This document shows positions 36,618 to 45,714 of a stretch of 64,000 nt of DNA, piece after piece (within the stretch, counting starts at the first letter, position 1; each line of letters starts with the position of its first letter). The stretch spans positions 1 to 64,000 of the forward strand of contig CACNFS010000005.1 of the NCBI GenBank assembly GCA_902619835.1. The letters are read 5' to 3'. Source of the DNA: an uncultured Pelagibacteraceae bacterium. GTDB taxonomy: Bacteria; Pseudomonadota; Alphaproteobacteria; Pelagibacterales; Pelagibacteraceae. Under the pieces are notes generated by a model. That model was not told where the DNA came from. It was given only the letters and a program-made list of their open reading frames with translations, and did not search any database. Position numbers and translations under genes: made by a program.

Positions 36618-37229
36618 ATGCAGAAAAATTTTAAAAAATCGATATTTGCTAAAATTAGAAATAATTTTATAGCAGGAGTTGTTGTTTTGATTCCTATAGG
36701 TATAACTTTATATTTAACTCTTTTTTTTATAAGAATTTCTGGAAAAATTATTCCGAAAGAAATTAATCCTAACAATTATCTTCCTTTTAATATTCCTGGC
36801 CTTGAAATTATTGTGGCCTTAATATTTATAACTATAGTTGGTTGGATATCGCTCTCTTTTTTGGGAAAAAAATTTTTTGAATTATTTAATAGTATCTTAA
36901 AAAAAATTCCTATTTTGAGAACTATTTATTCAGCGATCGGCCAAATGACGGAAAGTTTTACCAAAACTGACAATAAGCAAAAAAGTGTAGTACTATTGGA
37001 ATATCCAAGAAGAGGAATATGGGCTGTTGGTTTTGCAACTAAAGAAAATGAGGGAATTATAAAAGAAAACATAAAAGAGGAATTAATTAATGTATTCGTT
37101 CCAACTACACCTAATCCTACAAGCGGTTTTTTATTAATGGTACCAAAAAAAGATTTAATATTTTTGGATATTACATTTGAACAAGCATCTAAATTTATTG
37201 TTTCTGCAGGTACGACTAATATAAATTAA
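36618..37229 (+). CDS. DUF502 family membrane protein
   Basis: This is an inner-membrane protein of unknown function with 203 residues. Two N-terminal TM hairpin helices (about 15-40 and 58-82) precede a soluble domain with GxWxxGFxT (RGIWAVGFATKE) and FVPTTPNPTSGFLLMVP, both hallmarks of DUF502. Plant homologues (LIKE COV) affect vascular patterning; the bacterial role is unknown. It converges on recG, overlapping by 4 bp. Confidence 0.9.
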   Translation: MQKNFKKSIFAKIRNNFIAGVVVLIPIGITLYLTLFFIRISGKIIPKEINPNNYLPFNIPGLEIIVALIFITIVGWISLSFLGKKFFELFNSILKKIPILRTIYSAIGQMTESFTKTDNKQKSVVLLEYPRRGIWAVGFATKENEGIIKENIKEELINVFVPTTPNPTSGFLLMVPKKDLIFLDITFEQASKFIVSAGTTNIN

Positions 37230-39280
37230 ATCTCACTAACATTAATTATTTCAGCTTTATCAAATAATTTTAATAGAAAATTATATTTTTTATGATTTAT
37301 ATTTGATAAATTATTAGTTATGTAATTTTCAGCTAACTTAAACAAATCTTGATGAATTATAGGGTCGGCAAATCTAAAATTTTTAAGTCCGCTCTGTTGG
37401 AATCCAATTAAATCACCAAAGCCCCTAAGTTTTAAGTCTTCTTCAGCAATATAAAATCCATCATCAGATTGTTTTAAAATTTTTAATCTTTTAATAGCGT
37501 TTTCACTAAGACCTTCTTTAAATAATAAAATACAAGTTCCTTGCTTTTCACCTCTTCCAACTCTACCTCTTAATTGATGAAGTTGAGCTAAACCAAATTT
37601 ATTTGCGTTTTCAATAATGATTAAATTAGCATTTGGAAAATCAATACCAACTTCAATTACAGTAGTTGACACTAGGATAAAAATTTTTTTATTTAAAAAT
37701 TTTTGTAAAATTTCATCTTTTTCATTTTTTTCTAATGCGCCATGTATTAAACCGACTTTATTTGGAAATTTTTTTATTATGAAATTAAATTTATTTTTAG
37801 CAGATGAATAGTCTAAAAATTTTGATTCTTCTATTAGAGGACACACCCAGAAAATTTGATTATCCTGAGAAATTTGTTTTGCTATGAAGGGCCATAATTC
37901 ATCAATTTTCTTTTCAGGCTTACTTAATGTAATAATTTTTTTTCTAACAGAGGGTTTGTCTTTAATTTTAGATATATCCATATCGCCATAAATGGACATC
38001 ATGACTGTTCTAGGAATTGGTGTTGCCGACATTAATAATACATCGCAATCTTTACCCCCTTTCAAAGCAAGATCGGATCTTTGTTTGACACCAAATTTAT
38101 GTTGTTCGTCAATCACTACATATCCCAGTTTCTTAAATTTAATTTTTTTTTGAAATAAAGAATGAGTACCTATTAATAAATTTATCTCACCATTCTCTAG
38201 TTGCTTTAATATTCTTTTTTTTTTACTTTGCATAGTTTTGCCTGACAAAAATTCAATTTTATACTGAGTGTTTTTAAAAATTTTTTTTGCCAATTTATAA
38301 TGTTGTATAGATAAAATTTCTGTTGGCCCCATAAAAGCGCATTGATAATTTGATTCAATTATATTTGATATAGATAATAAAGAAACTATAGTTTTACCAG
38401 AACCGACATCTCCTTGTAAAATTCGAAACATTCTTTTATTACTTTTTAAATCTTGATTGATATCATTTAATGCTTCATGTTGACCTTGTGTGAGTTTAAA
38501 AGGTAAGTTCCTCAAAATTTTATTTGAAATCTTCTCAGAAATTTTCTTATTTTTTTTTAATTTTTTTATTCTTTTTCTATTTTTAGAAAGAGTTAAAAAA
38601 TTTGCACAAATTTCGTCAAAAACTAATCTCCTATAGCTTTTAGACTGAAGGTCTTTGCTTTCTCCTGTTTCATGTAATCTTTTTATTGACTCATTCCAAT
38701 CTATCAATTTATTTTTCTTAATAAAGTCCTCACTAAGCCAATCGTCTATAATTGGTAAATTTTGGATTATTTTCTCGTTTATTGATCTATATTTTTTCTC
38801 ATTTATTCCTTTTGTTAAGCTATATTTTTTTACATTTTTGACCACGTATTCTTTGTTTTTTAATGCAGTCACATAGTCAGGATTTGTTATCTGATACTTG
38901 TTCCTAAAAAAATTTATTTTACCACTAATTACAACCCAGCTATCTAATGGAAAGATTTTTCTTAAATAACCTTCACGACTATTAAAATAAACTATATCAA
39001 TTTCACCAGTTTCATCTTCACAATTAATTTTATTTGGTAGATTCCTTATTCTCGGAAAATTTAATTTTTTTACTCTTACTCTTATTGTTTGAATTTTTCC
39101 TATTTCTAATTCATTGAGTTTAGAAATAGTGGACCTATCAGTCTCAGAATATGGCAGATTAAATAGAACATCTTTAATCTTTTCTATTTTCTTTTTTTTT
39201 AGATATTTTGATAATTGTACGCCAATACCCTTTAATTTCTTGATATCTTGAAAAATATAATCTTTTTTTGTTAATTCCAT
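37226..39280 (-). CDS. recG: ATP-dependent DNA helicase RecG
   Basis: This helicase remodels branched DNA at stalled forks. It has 684 residues. An N-terminal wedge/OB domain (about 60-150) precedes helicase motifs: Walker A LQGDVGSGKT, DEQH box (VIDEQHKFG), SATPIPRT, and motif VI (QLRGRVGRG). The C-terminal TRG-like motif lies in the AEEDLKLRGFGDLIGFQQSG region. It is divergent from sdhE with 23 bp between starts. Confidence 0.97.
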   Translation of the reverse strand: MELTKKDYIFQDIKKLKGIGVQLSKYLKKKKIEKIKDVLFNLPYSETDRSTISKLNELEIGKIQTIRVRVKKLNFPRIRNLPNKINCEDETGEIDIVYFNSREGYLRKIFPLDSWVVISGKINFFRNKYQITNPDYVTALKNKEYVVKNVKKYSLTKGINEKKYRSINEKIIQNLPIIDDWLSEDFIKKNKLIDWNESIKRLHETGESKDLQSKSYRRLVFDEICANFLTLSKNRKRIKKLKKNKKISEKISNKILRNLPFKLTQGQHEALNDINQDLKSNKRMFRILQGDVGSGKTIVSLLSISNIIESNYQCAFMGPTEILSIQHYKLAKKIFKNTQYKIEFLSGKTMQSKKKRILKQLENGEINLLIGTHSLFQKKIKFKKLGYVVIDEQHKFGVKQRSDLALKGGKDCDVLLMSATPIPRTVMMSIYGDMDISKIKDKPSVRKKIITLSKPEKKIDELWPFIAKQISQDNQIFWVCPLIEESKFLDYSSAKNKFNFIIKKFPNKVGLIHGALEKNEKDEILQKFLNKKIFILVSTTVIEVGIDFPNANLIIIENANKFGLAQLHQLRGRVGRGEKQGTCILLFKEGLSENAIKRLKILKQSDDGFYIAEEDLKLRGFGDLIGFQQSGLKNFRFADPIIHQDLFKLAENYITNNLSNINHKKYNFLLKLFDKAEIINVSEI

Positions 39281-39303
39281 TAATTTATATATATTATATT
39301 TTG

Positions 39304-39561
39304 ATGTCTAAAAAATTAGAAATTTTAAAAAAAAAGATTTTATACAGATCTTTATATAGAGGAACTAAAGAAATGGATATTCTTTTAAGTAGTTTTGTAA
39401 AAGAACATATAAACAGCTTTAATGAAAGACAACTTAAGGAATTAGAAAAATTTTTAGAGTATGAAGATGAGATTATATCAAATTATTATAATTTAAATTT
39501 TGTTGAAAAGAATATTGATAAAAATGAAGTTTCTAAATTTTTTAAAGTTTTTAAAATTTAA
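39304..39561 (+). CDS. sdhE: Succinate dehydrogenase assembly factor SdhE (SDHAF2 type)
   Basis: This small helical protein promotes covalent FAD attachment to SdhA. It has 85 residues from ATG 39304; an upstream TTG would overlap recG. The signature RGTKE (RGxxE, residues 19-23) is intact, followed by the typical MDILLSSF segment and an acidic helix. The recG-sdhE divergent pair is standard in alphaproteobacteria. Its stop codon touches the 3' end of tRNA-Ser. Confidence 0.92.
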   Translation: MSKKLEILKKKILYRSLYRGTKEMDILLSSFVKEHINSFNERQLKELEKFLEYEDEIISNYYNLNFVEKNIDKNEVSKFFKVFKI

Positions 39562-39651
39562 TGGCGGAGAGGGTGGGATTCGAACCCACGAACGAGTTGC
39601 CCCGTTGCTGGTTTTCAAGACCAGTGCTTTCAACCGCTCAGCCACCTCTCC
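39562..39651 (-). tRNA. tRNA-Ser (anticodon UGA)
   Basis: A 90-nt class II cloverleaf is read on the minus strand, with acceptor stem GGAGAGG/CCTCTCC, a G discriminator and encoded CCA. The anticodon loop CTTGAAA carries TGA. A long variable arm (CAACGGGGCAACTCGTTC region) and the T-loop GTTCGAATC are present. It lies directly next to the convergent sdhE stop. Confidence 0.97.
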
Positions 39652-39756
39652 AGAGAATAAACTCTTGTATTTATTACTATCAAAGAAGATAAATAACAAT
39701 AATTAAGTAAAGTTTCTAATACTAGTTAATAAATTATAAATATGATAATTAGATAA

Positions 39757-40755
39757 ATGTCTAAAATATTCAAATTTATTGTAATATTAAATATCTTTTT
39801 TTGTTTTAATGTTTATGGTTCAGAGCAAAATTTTAAAATTTGGCTCAACGATTTTAAAGCAAAAGCAATTAACTCGGGAATTTCGCAAAATGTTGTTGAA
39901 GACGTATTATCTAGTGCTAGATTTTTACCTAAAGTAATAGAATATGACCGTTTTCAACCTGAGTTTTATGAAGATACTTATACATACATTAAAAAAAGAT
40001 CTTCTAAAAAAAAGATTAAAGATGGTTTAAAATTATATAAAAAAGAAAAAAAAATTATCGACCAAGTAGAGAGCGAATTTCAAATTGAGAAAGAGTTATT
40101 ACTTGCATTAATGGGGGTAGAAACTAATTTTGGTAAATACTTAGGAAAAATGGATATTATTTCATCTTTAGCAACTTTAAGTTTTGATAAAAGGCGTAGT
40201 GAGTTTTTTTCCGAGGAATTACTAATTTTATTAAATTTGATTGATAAAAAAATTATTGAAAAAGAAATTTTATTTGGATCATGGGCTGGTGCTTTTGGTA
40301 ATTTTCAATTTATGCCAAGAACTATTCGTAATTATGCAATTGATTTTAATAATAATAAAAAGATAGAACTCAAAAATACAGAAGACTCATTTGCTTCAGC
40401 AGCAAATTACTTAAATAAAATTGGTTGGAAAAAAAACCAGCCATGTTTTTACAAAATTAATCTTGATAAAAAAATTCCCAAAAAATACTTAAATTCATCT
40501 GCAAGGAATATTAAAAACAAGAAAAAAATATTTTTTTTCAAAAAATACATAAATAATTTTGCTGATTTAAAAATTAAAGGCAATATAAACGCAGCAATAA
40601 TTATACCTGATAAAGATATTATACCAGGATCAGAAACTTTTTCACCTGCTTATGTAATATTTGAAAATTATGAAAAAATTTTAAATTGGAATAGATCTCT
40701 AAGATTTGCTTTAGCCGTATGTACTTTGAAGGACAATTTTAAAAATGAGATTTAA
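39757..40755 (+). CDS. Lytic murein transglycosylase (MltB family)
   Basis: This is a periplasmic enzyme that cleaves peptidoglycan glycan strands. It has 332 residues. A signal peptide (about 1-21) precedes an SLT_2-type domain with the catalytic Glu122 in LMGVETNFGKYLG and a WAGAFGNFQFMPRTIRNYAID segment (shown in part). It starts a cell-wall run: mltB-like, RlpA-like and dacC, overlapping the next gene by 11 bp. Confidence 0.93.
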   Translation: MSKIFKFIVILNIFFCFNVYGSEQNFKIWLNDFKAKAINSGISQNVVEDVLSSARFLPKVIEYDRFQPEFYEDTYTYIKKRSSKKKIKDGLKLYKKEKKIIDQVESEFQIEKELLLALMGVETNFGKYLGKMDIISSLATLSFDKRRSEFFSEELLILLNLIDKKIIEKEILFGSWAGAFGNFQFMPRTIRNYAIDFNNNKKIELKNTEDSFASAANYLNKIGWKKNQPCFYKINLDKKIPKKYLNSSARNIKNKKKIFFFKKYINNFADLKIKGNINAAIIIPDKDIIPGSETFSPAYVIFENYEKILNWNRSLRFALAVCTLKDNFKNEI

Positions 40756-41482
40756 TATAATTTTTATAATAATTTTATTATCGTCTTGCTCAGCAAATAT
40801 TACGAAGTTGGAAAATAGGTCTCCTTATAGCTCAAAGGGTTTTGCTTATATTTATAAGGAGTCCGACAATAAAAAAAATTTTATTAAGGGTAGATTAGAT
40901 AATTCTAAATTAGAAATTTCAATAAGTGAACTTCGTTATAATTCTCTAATTAAATTGATTAATCCAAAAACTCAAGATTCTCTAATTATTAATAATACAA
41001 AAAAATTAAAATACCCCGATTTTTATAAGATAGTTATTTCTGAAAAAGTGGCTGAGAAATTAAATATTAACTCAGAACTCCCTTTAATTGAGATTTTTGA
41101 AATCAAAAAGAACAAATCATTTGTTGCTGAAAAAGCAAAAATTTTTAATGAAGAGAAAAAGATATCATCTAATGCGCCAGTTACACAGGTTAAAATTTCA
41201 AATATTTCAAAAAATAAAGATTTTAAAAAAAAAAAAGAAAAAATTGATTTGTATATTTTAATTGCATCATTTTATTCTGAGGAAACTGCTAGATTTTTGA
41301 AACAAAGAATCAGCAAAGAAATACCAAAATATGACATAAAAAAATTGAAAATAATAAAAAAAAGTAATAAACAAATAGATTTAATATCAGGGCCTTATAA
41401 TGCTATCAATTTGATAAAAAATGATTACATTATCTTAAGAGATTTTGGTTTTGAACAACTGGATATAGGTATTAATGAATAA
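40745..41482 (+). CDS. RlpA-like lipoprotein with SPOR domain, barrel region degenerate
   Basis: This is a predicted lipoprotein of 245 residues with a lipobox LLSSC (C15). The middle (about 50-120) aligns in outline with the RlpA double-psi barrel: NSLIKLINPKTQDSLIINN, then a KIVISEKVAEKLNI segment like the DLS..AA..L motif. The conserved RINDRGP motif, however, is replaced by NNTKKLKYPD. The C-terminal 75 residues look like a SPOR domain (DLYILIASFYSEETARFLKQ), which binds denuded peptidoglycan at septa. Its slot between a lytic transglycosylase and dacC matches rlpA-dacA order in other bacteria. Catalytic loss is inferred. Confidence 0.65.
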   Translation: MRFNIIFIIILLSSCSANITKLENRSPYSSKGFAYIYKESDNKKNFIKGRLDNSKLEISISELRYNSLIKLINPKTQDSLIINNTKKLKYPDFYKIVISEKVAEKLNINSELPLIEIFEIKKNKSFVAEKAKIFNEEKKISSNAPVTQVKISNISKNKDFKKKKEKIDLYILIASFYSEETARFLKQRISKEIPKYDIKKLKIIKKSNKQIDLISGPYNAINLIKNDYIILRDFGFEQLDIGINE

Positions 41483-42623
41483 AATATTAACTTTAATTTT
41501 AGTTTTTTTTCTAACGATTTCAGCTGTATTTTCAAATCCGAATATAAACGCCCGTACTGGTATTTTAGTTGACTTTCATTCGGATGAGGTTCTGTATGAA
41601 TTTGATGCAGATGCTCAAATATATCCTGCATCAATGACCAAAATAATGACTTCAATTATTGCATTTGATTTATTAGAAAAAGAAAAGCTTTCATTAGACG
41701 ATATGTTTGTTGTATCTGAAAATGCATGGAGATTATCCCAAAGTGGTTATTCATCAATGTTTATTATGATCAATGATCAAGTTTCTGTAGAAGATTTGTT
41801 AAAGGGAATAATTATTGCCTCTGGCAACGATGCCTGTGTGGCATTAGCCGAAGGTATAGCAGGATCTGAAGAAAACTTTGCAGAAATGATGAACGAAAAA
41901 GCAATAGAAATTGGAATGACTTCAACCAATTTTACTAATTCATCAGGAATAAATGATCCAGATAATGTCTCATCAGTAAGAGATATAGCAATAATGTCTA
42001 AATATTTAATATCAAATTACCCAGATTTTTATGAAATTTTTAAAGAGAAAACTTTTACTTGGGATAGAACAGGTGGTGATCCAATTAAACAAGGAAATAG
42101 AAATCCTCTTTTGTATAAAAATGTAGGTGCAGACGGTGTCAAAACCGGTTATCTAGCTGTTGAGAAATATTCTTTAGCTAGCACAATTAAAAAAAAAGAG
42201 AGAAGGTTGATAGCTGTAGTTTCTGGTTTCCCTACAAAAAATATTAGAAGTTCTGACTCTTTAAAACTTTTAAACTGGGGTTTTAGAAACACAAGTACAT
42301 TTGAAATTTCTAAGAACAAAGAAACATATTTCGAATTAGAAACTTGGCTCGGTAGGAAAGAAACAATAAAAGCTGTAAGTAATGAGGATTTTTATTTAAC
42401 TATAAATAAAAAAAATATACGTAATTTTAAAGTTTCACTTGAATACCAAGGTCCAATTGTTGCACCAGTACAAGAGGGAGAAAAGATTGCAAACCTGGTT
42501 GTTTCTAATAAAGATAAAATAATTAAAACTTTACCCTTATATGCTGGTGAGGATTTAAAAAAAGTAAATTTTTTTAGGAGTCTTGCTACCTCTCTAAATT
42601 ACTTGATTTGGGGAGATGTATAA
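41475..42623 (+). CDS. dacC: D-alanyl-D-alanine carboxypeptidase (PBP5/6 type)
   Basis: This low-molecular-mass penicillin-binding protein trims the terminal D-Ala of peptidoglycan stem peptides. It has 382 residues. The signal peptide is about 1-20. Active-site motifs are S53-x-x-K56 (PASMTKIM), SGN (ASGNDAC) and KTG (GVKTGYL). The C-terminal domain is the PBP5-type beta domain that anchors at the membrane. It overlaps tmk by 8 bp. Confidence 0.95.
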   Translation: MNKILTLILVFFLTISAVFSNPNINARTGILVDFHSDEVLYEFDADAQIYPASMTKIMTSIIAFDLLEKEKLSLDDMFVVSENAWRLSQSGYSSMFIMINDQVSVEDLLKGIIIASGNDACVALAEGIAGSEENFAEMMNEKAIEIGMTSTNFTNSSGINDPDNVSSVRDIAIMSKYLISNYPDFYEIFKEKTFTWDRTGGDPIKQGNRNPLLYKNVGADGVKTGYLAVEKYSLASTIKKKERRLIAVVSGFPTKNIRSSDSLKLLNWGFRNTSTFEISKNKETYFELETWLGRKETIKAVSNEDFYLTINKKNIRNFKVSLEYQGPIVAPVQEGEKIANLVVSNKDKIIKTLPLYAGEDLKKVNFFRSLATSLNYLIWGDV

Positions 42624-43260
42624 AAAAAAACCTTTTTTTATTATTTTTGAAGGTGTTGAAGGTTGTGGTAAATCTTTCCAGAGTAAAAAGTTATATAGAA
42701 AATTAAAAAAAAAGAATATTGACACAATACTTACTAGAGAACCAGGAGGCACTAAAAGCGCTGAACTTATAAGAAATTTGATACTTAAAGATTATTTTAA
42801 TAAGTCAAAAAAAGATAAATTTGATAAATATACTGATACTCTCCTTTATCTTGCCGCACGTAATGAACATATTAAGACAAAAATTCAGCCTGCTTTAAAA
42901 AAAAATAAAGTTGTAATCTGCGATAGGTTTATTGACTCTACGATTGCCTATCAAGTTTATGGCAAAAAAGTTAAAATAAATTTTATTAATAATATTCACA
43001 AAGTTATTTTAAATGGTTTAAAACCTAATCTAACATTCATTTTAAAGGTTTCTTCTAAATCCTCAAAACAAAGATTAATTAAAAGAAAAAACAAAAATAG
43101 ATATGATAATTTTCCAAAATCTTTTTACGAAAGAGCTCAAAAATCTTTTCTTAGATTAGCAAAAAATAAAAAAAACTACTATGTTTTAAATTCTTCCAAT
43201 AATGACAATTTATGTGAAAAACAAATTTTTAAAATAACACAAAAATATTTGAAATTTTGA
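42616..43260 (+). CDS. tmk: Thymidylate kinase
   Basis: This enzyme phosphorylates dTMP to dTDP. It has 214 residues. The P-loop FEGVEGCGKSFQSK is at about 9-22, the DR(F/Y) motif is in VICDRFIDSTIAYQ, and TREPGGT matches the TMP-binding segment. The C-terminal half is Lys-rich but has the expected LID region. It is coupled to holB by a TGATG junction. Confidence 0.96.
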   Translation: MYKKKPFFIIFEGVEGCGKSFQSKKLYRKLKKKNIDTILTREPGGTKSAELIRNLILKDYFNKSKKDKFDKYTDTLLYLAARNEHIKTKIQPALKKNKVVICDRFIDSTIAYQVYGKKVKINFINNIHKVILNGLKPNLTFILKVSSKSSKQRLIKRKNKNRYDNFPKSFYERAQKSFLRLAKNKKNYYVLNSSNNDNLCEKQIFKITQKYLKF

Positions 43261-44180
43261 TGCGCCCATCTGAAAACTTTGATCCACAAAAAACAAAAAA
43301 ACTATTTGGTTTAGATAAAAAATTTTATTTTTTTAAAAACCTTATTATTACTGAAAAATTACCAAAAGTAATTTTGCTTTCAGGAAAAAAAGGCTCAGGT
43401 AAATCAACCCTTATTTTTCATTTAATGCACTCAATATTTAATAAAGAAAATTATTGTGAAGAAAAAAAAATGATTAATAGCGAAAATGCTTTATATTATC
43501 AACTTAATTCAAATATTCACCCAAATGTAATTTATCTTAATGGAAACAACTTTATAAATATTAAAATTGAAGACATAAGAAATTTAAAAAATAAATTATT
43601 CAAAGCTCCTTTAAATAGGAATAAAAGATTTATTATATTAGATGATGTTGAAGCCTTTAACACTAACAGTTTGAACGCCCTATTAAAGATTATTGAAGAG
43701 CCGGGTGATTATAATTATTTTATTCTAATAAATAATCAATCAAAACCTATATTAGAGACTATAAAATCCAGGTGTATTGATATTAAGTTTATTTTAAAAA
43801 AAGCAGATAGTGATAATATAATTGCATCTTTATTAAATTTTTTTAAGCAGAAATTAGTTTTAAATGATGAGACTATACAAATATCTCCTGGAAATTTTCT
43901 TAAATACAATTGGTTTGTTAACGAAAAAAATCTAGATATAGGCCAAAACTTTTTATCAAATCTTAATGTGTTGTTGAATATGTATAAAAAAGATAAAGAT
44001 AATTTTTATAAAGAATTTCTACTTTTTTATAGTGAATTTTATTTAACAAACATGAAAAGTAAAAAAAATTATTTAGAAAACAAATCTTTCTTAACAAAGA
44101 ATATTAATGATTTTTTTTTGTATAATTTAAATCAAAATTCCTTGTTAAGATCTTTAGAAAGAAAATTCAAATATGAGTAA
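43260..44180 (+). CDS. holB: DNA polymerase III delta' subunit
   Basis: This is a clamp-loader subunit with 306 residues. I start at ATG 43260, which shares the tmk stop (TGATG), rather than the adjacent TTG. It has a P-loop (GKKGSGKST), a FIILDDVEAFNTNSLNALLKIIEEPG segment (shown in part) and the SRC sensor motif. The four-Cys zinc module of E. coli delta' is absent. The tmk-holB-metG-tatD order is the expected one. Confidence 0.92.
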   Translation: MRPSENFDPQKTKKLFGLDKKFYFFKNLIITEKLPKVILLSGKKGSGKSTLIFHLMHSIFNKENYCEEKKMINSENALYYQLNSNIHPNVIYLNGNNFINIKIEDIRNLKNKLFKAPLNRNKRFIILDDVEAFNTNSLNALLKIIEEPGDYNYFILINNQSKPILETIKSRCIDIKFILKKADSDNIIASLLNFFKQKLVLNDETIQISPGNFLKYNWFVNEKNLDIGQNFLSNLNVLLNMYKKDKDNFYKEFLLFYSEFYLTNMKSKKNYLENKSFLTKNINDFFLYNLNQNSLLRSLERKFKYE

Positions 44181-45714
44181 AAGATTTTACATTACAACAC
44201 CAATTTATTATCCTTCAGGAAAGCCTCATATGGGGCATGCTTATTCAAGTATTGTTGCTGACGTCTTTGCTCGTTTTAAAAGAGTAGAAGGTTATGATGT
44301 TTTATTTCTAACCGGAACTGATGAACACGGGCAAAAAATACAGAAAGAAGCAAAAAAAAATAATAAAGAACCAAAAAAATTTTGTGATGAGCTATCTGAA
44401 AAATTTAGATCATTAACTGCCATACTAAATTTGTCCAATGACGATTTTATTAGAACAACTGAAACAAGGCATCACAAATCTGTAAATGAGATATGGAACA
44501 GATTAGTGAAATCCGGTGATATTTATTTAGATAAATATAGTGGATGGTACTCTGTATCAGACGAAGCTTATTATGATAAAGATGAAATCGAGGAAAAAGA
44601 TGGTAGGAAATTATCAAAAACCTCAGGCTCAGAAGTAGAATGGGTTGAGGAGGAGTCTTATTTTTTTAAATTATCTGCATTTCAAAAAAACCTACTAGAT
44701 CACTATAAAAAAAATGAGAATTTTATATTGCCGCAATCAAGAAAAAATGAAGTAATTAGTTTTGTAGAAAAAGGTCTTAAAGATTTGTCCATCAGCAGGA
44801 CATCGTTTTCTTGGGGAATTCCAGTTCCACAAAATAACAAGCATGTTATTTATGTTTGGTTAGACGCATTAACAAATTACTTAAGCGCACTAAATTTTCC
44901 TAACACCGAAGATAAAAAATATAAAGATTTTTGGCCAGCAGACGTTCATATTATTGGAAAAGATATTTTGAGATTTCATGCGATATACTGGCCAGCTTTT
45001 TTGATTGCAGCAAATTTACCATTACCTAAAAGAGTATTCGGACATGGTTGGATTCTTTCAGACGATAAGAAAATGTCTAAATCACTTGGTAATATTTTAG
45101 ATCCAATTGAGGTAATCAAAGATTATGGAATTGATCAATTAAGATATTATTTAATAAAAGAAGTTTCTTTAGGAAATGATGGAAGTATTTCGATGGAAAA
45201 TCTTAAAAATTGTATAAACAATGATTTAGCTAATAATTATGGTAATCTCTGCCAAAGAGTTTTTTCATTCATAAAAAAAAATTGTGGAAATAAAATACCT
45301 AAAAAAAATAAATTAAGAGAAAATGATATAAAATTAATAGAAAATATAAAAAACAACATTCCAAAATTAATTAGTTTTATAGATAAACAAAATTTGAATG
45401 AATATATTAAAATGGTAGTTAATTTTTCATTCGAGGCAAATAAATATTTTAATGACTCAGAACCATGGTCTTTAAAAGCAAAAGATCCTGAAAGAATGAA
45501 TGCAATTCTTCATACAATTTTAGAACAAATAAAAAATATTTCTATCCTTTTAAATCCAATTATACCGATTTCTACGAAAAAAGTTTTAGATACTATTAAT
45601 TTATCTGATAAAGATATTTCAATTGATAATATTAAAAAAGATGACATTTTTAACTATAATTTGGAATTAAAAAATTTAGATATTTTATTTAAAAAGATTG
45701 AAAATGATAATTGA
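44173..45714 (+). CDS. metG: Methionyl-tRNA synthetase
   Basis: This class I synthetase has 513 residues. The HIGH-type motif HMGHAYSS lies near residue 17, and KMSKS is seen in SDDKKMSKSLGN. It lacks the Cys-rich zinc knuckle: the connective region reads YYDKDEIEEKDG without Cys, which is the short, zinc-free MetG form normal in alphaproteobacteria and mitochondria. It has no C-terminal dimerisation EMAP domain. It overlaps holB by 8 bp and tatD by 11 bp. Confidence 0.96.
   Translation: MSKRFYITTPIYYPSGKPHMGHAYSSIVADVFARFKRVEGYDVLFLTGTDEHGQKIQKEAKKNNKEPKKFCDELSEKFRSLTAILNLSNDDFIRTTETRHHKSVNEIWNRLVKSGDIYLDKYSGWYSVSDEAYYDKDEIEEKDGRKLSKTSGSEVEWVEEESYFFKLSAFQKNLLDHYKKNENFILPQSRKNEVISFVEKGLKDLSISRTSFSWGIPVPQNNKHVIYVWLDALTNYLSALNFPNTEDKKYKDFWPADVHIIGKDILRFHAIYWPAFLIAANLPLPKRVFGHGWILSDDKKMSKSLGNILDPIEVIKDYGIDQLRYYLIKEVSLGNDGSISMENLKNCINNDLANNYGNLCQRVFSFIKKNCGNKIPKKNKLRENDIKLIENIKNNIPKLISFIDKQNLNEYIKMVVNFSFEANKYFNDSEPWSLKAKDPERMNAILHTILEQIKNISILLNPIIPISTKKVLDTINLSDKDISIDNIKKDDIFNYNLELKNLDILFKKIENDN

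Noticed and set aside
39493-39706. Open frames on both strands over tRNA-Ser
   Set aside because: They span the tRNA gene and the sdhE end and encode no recognisable protein; chance frames.
45698-45703. TTG start for tatD and other upstream TTG starts (6794, 43257)
   Set aside because: In each case an ATG a few codons downstream fits overlap and ribosome-site spacing better.
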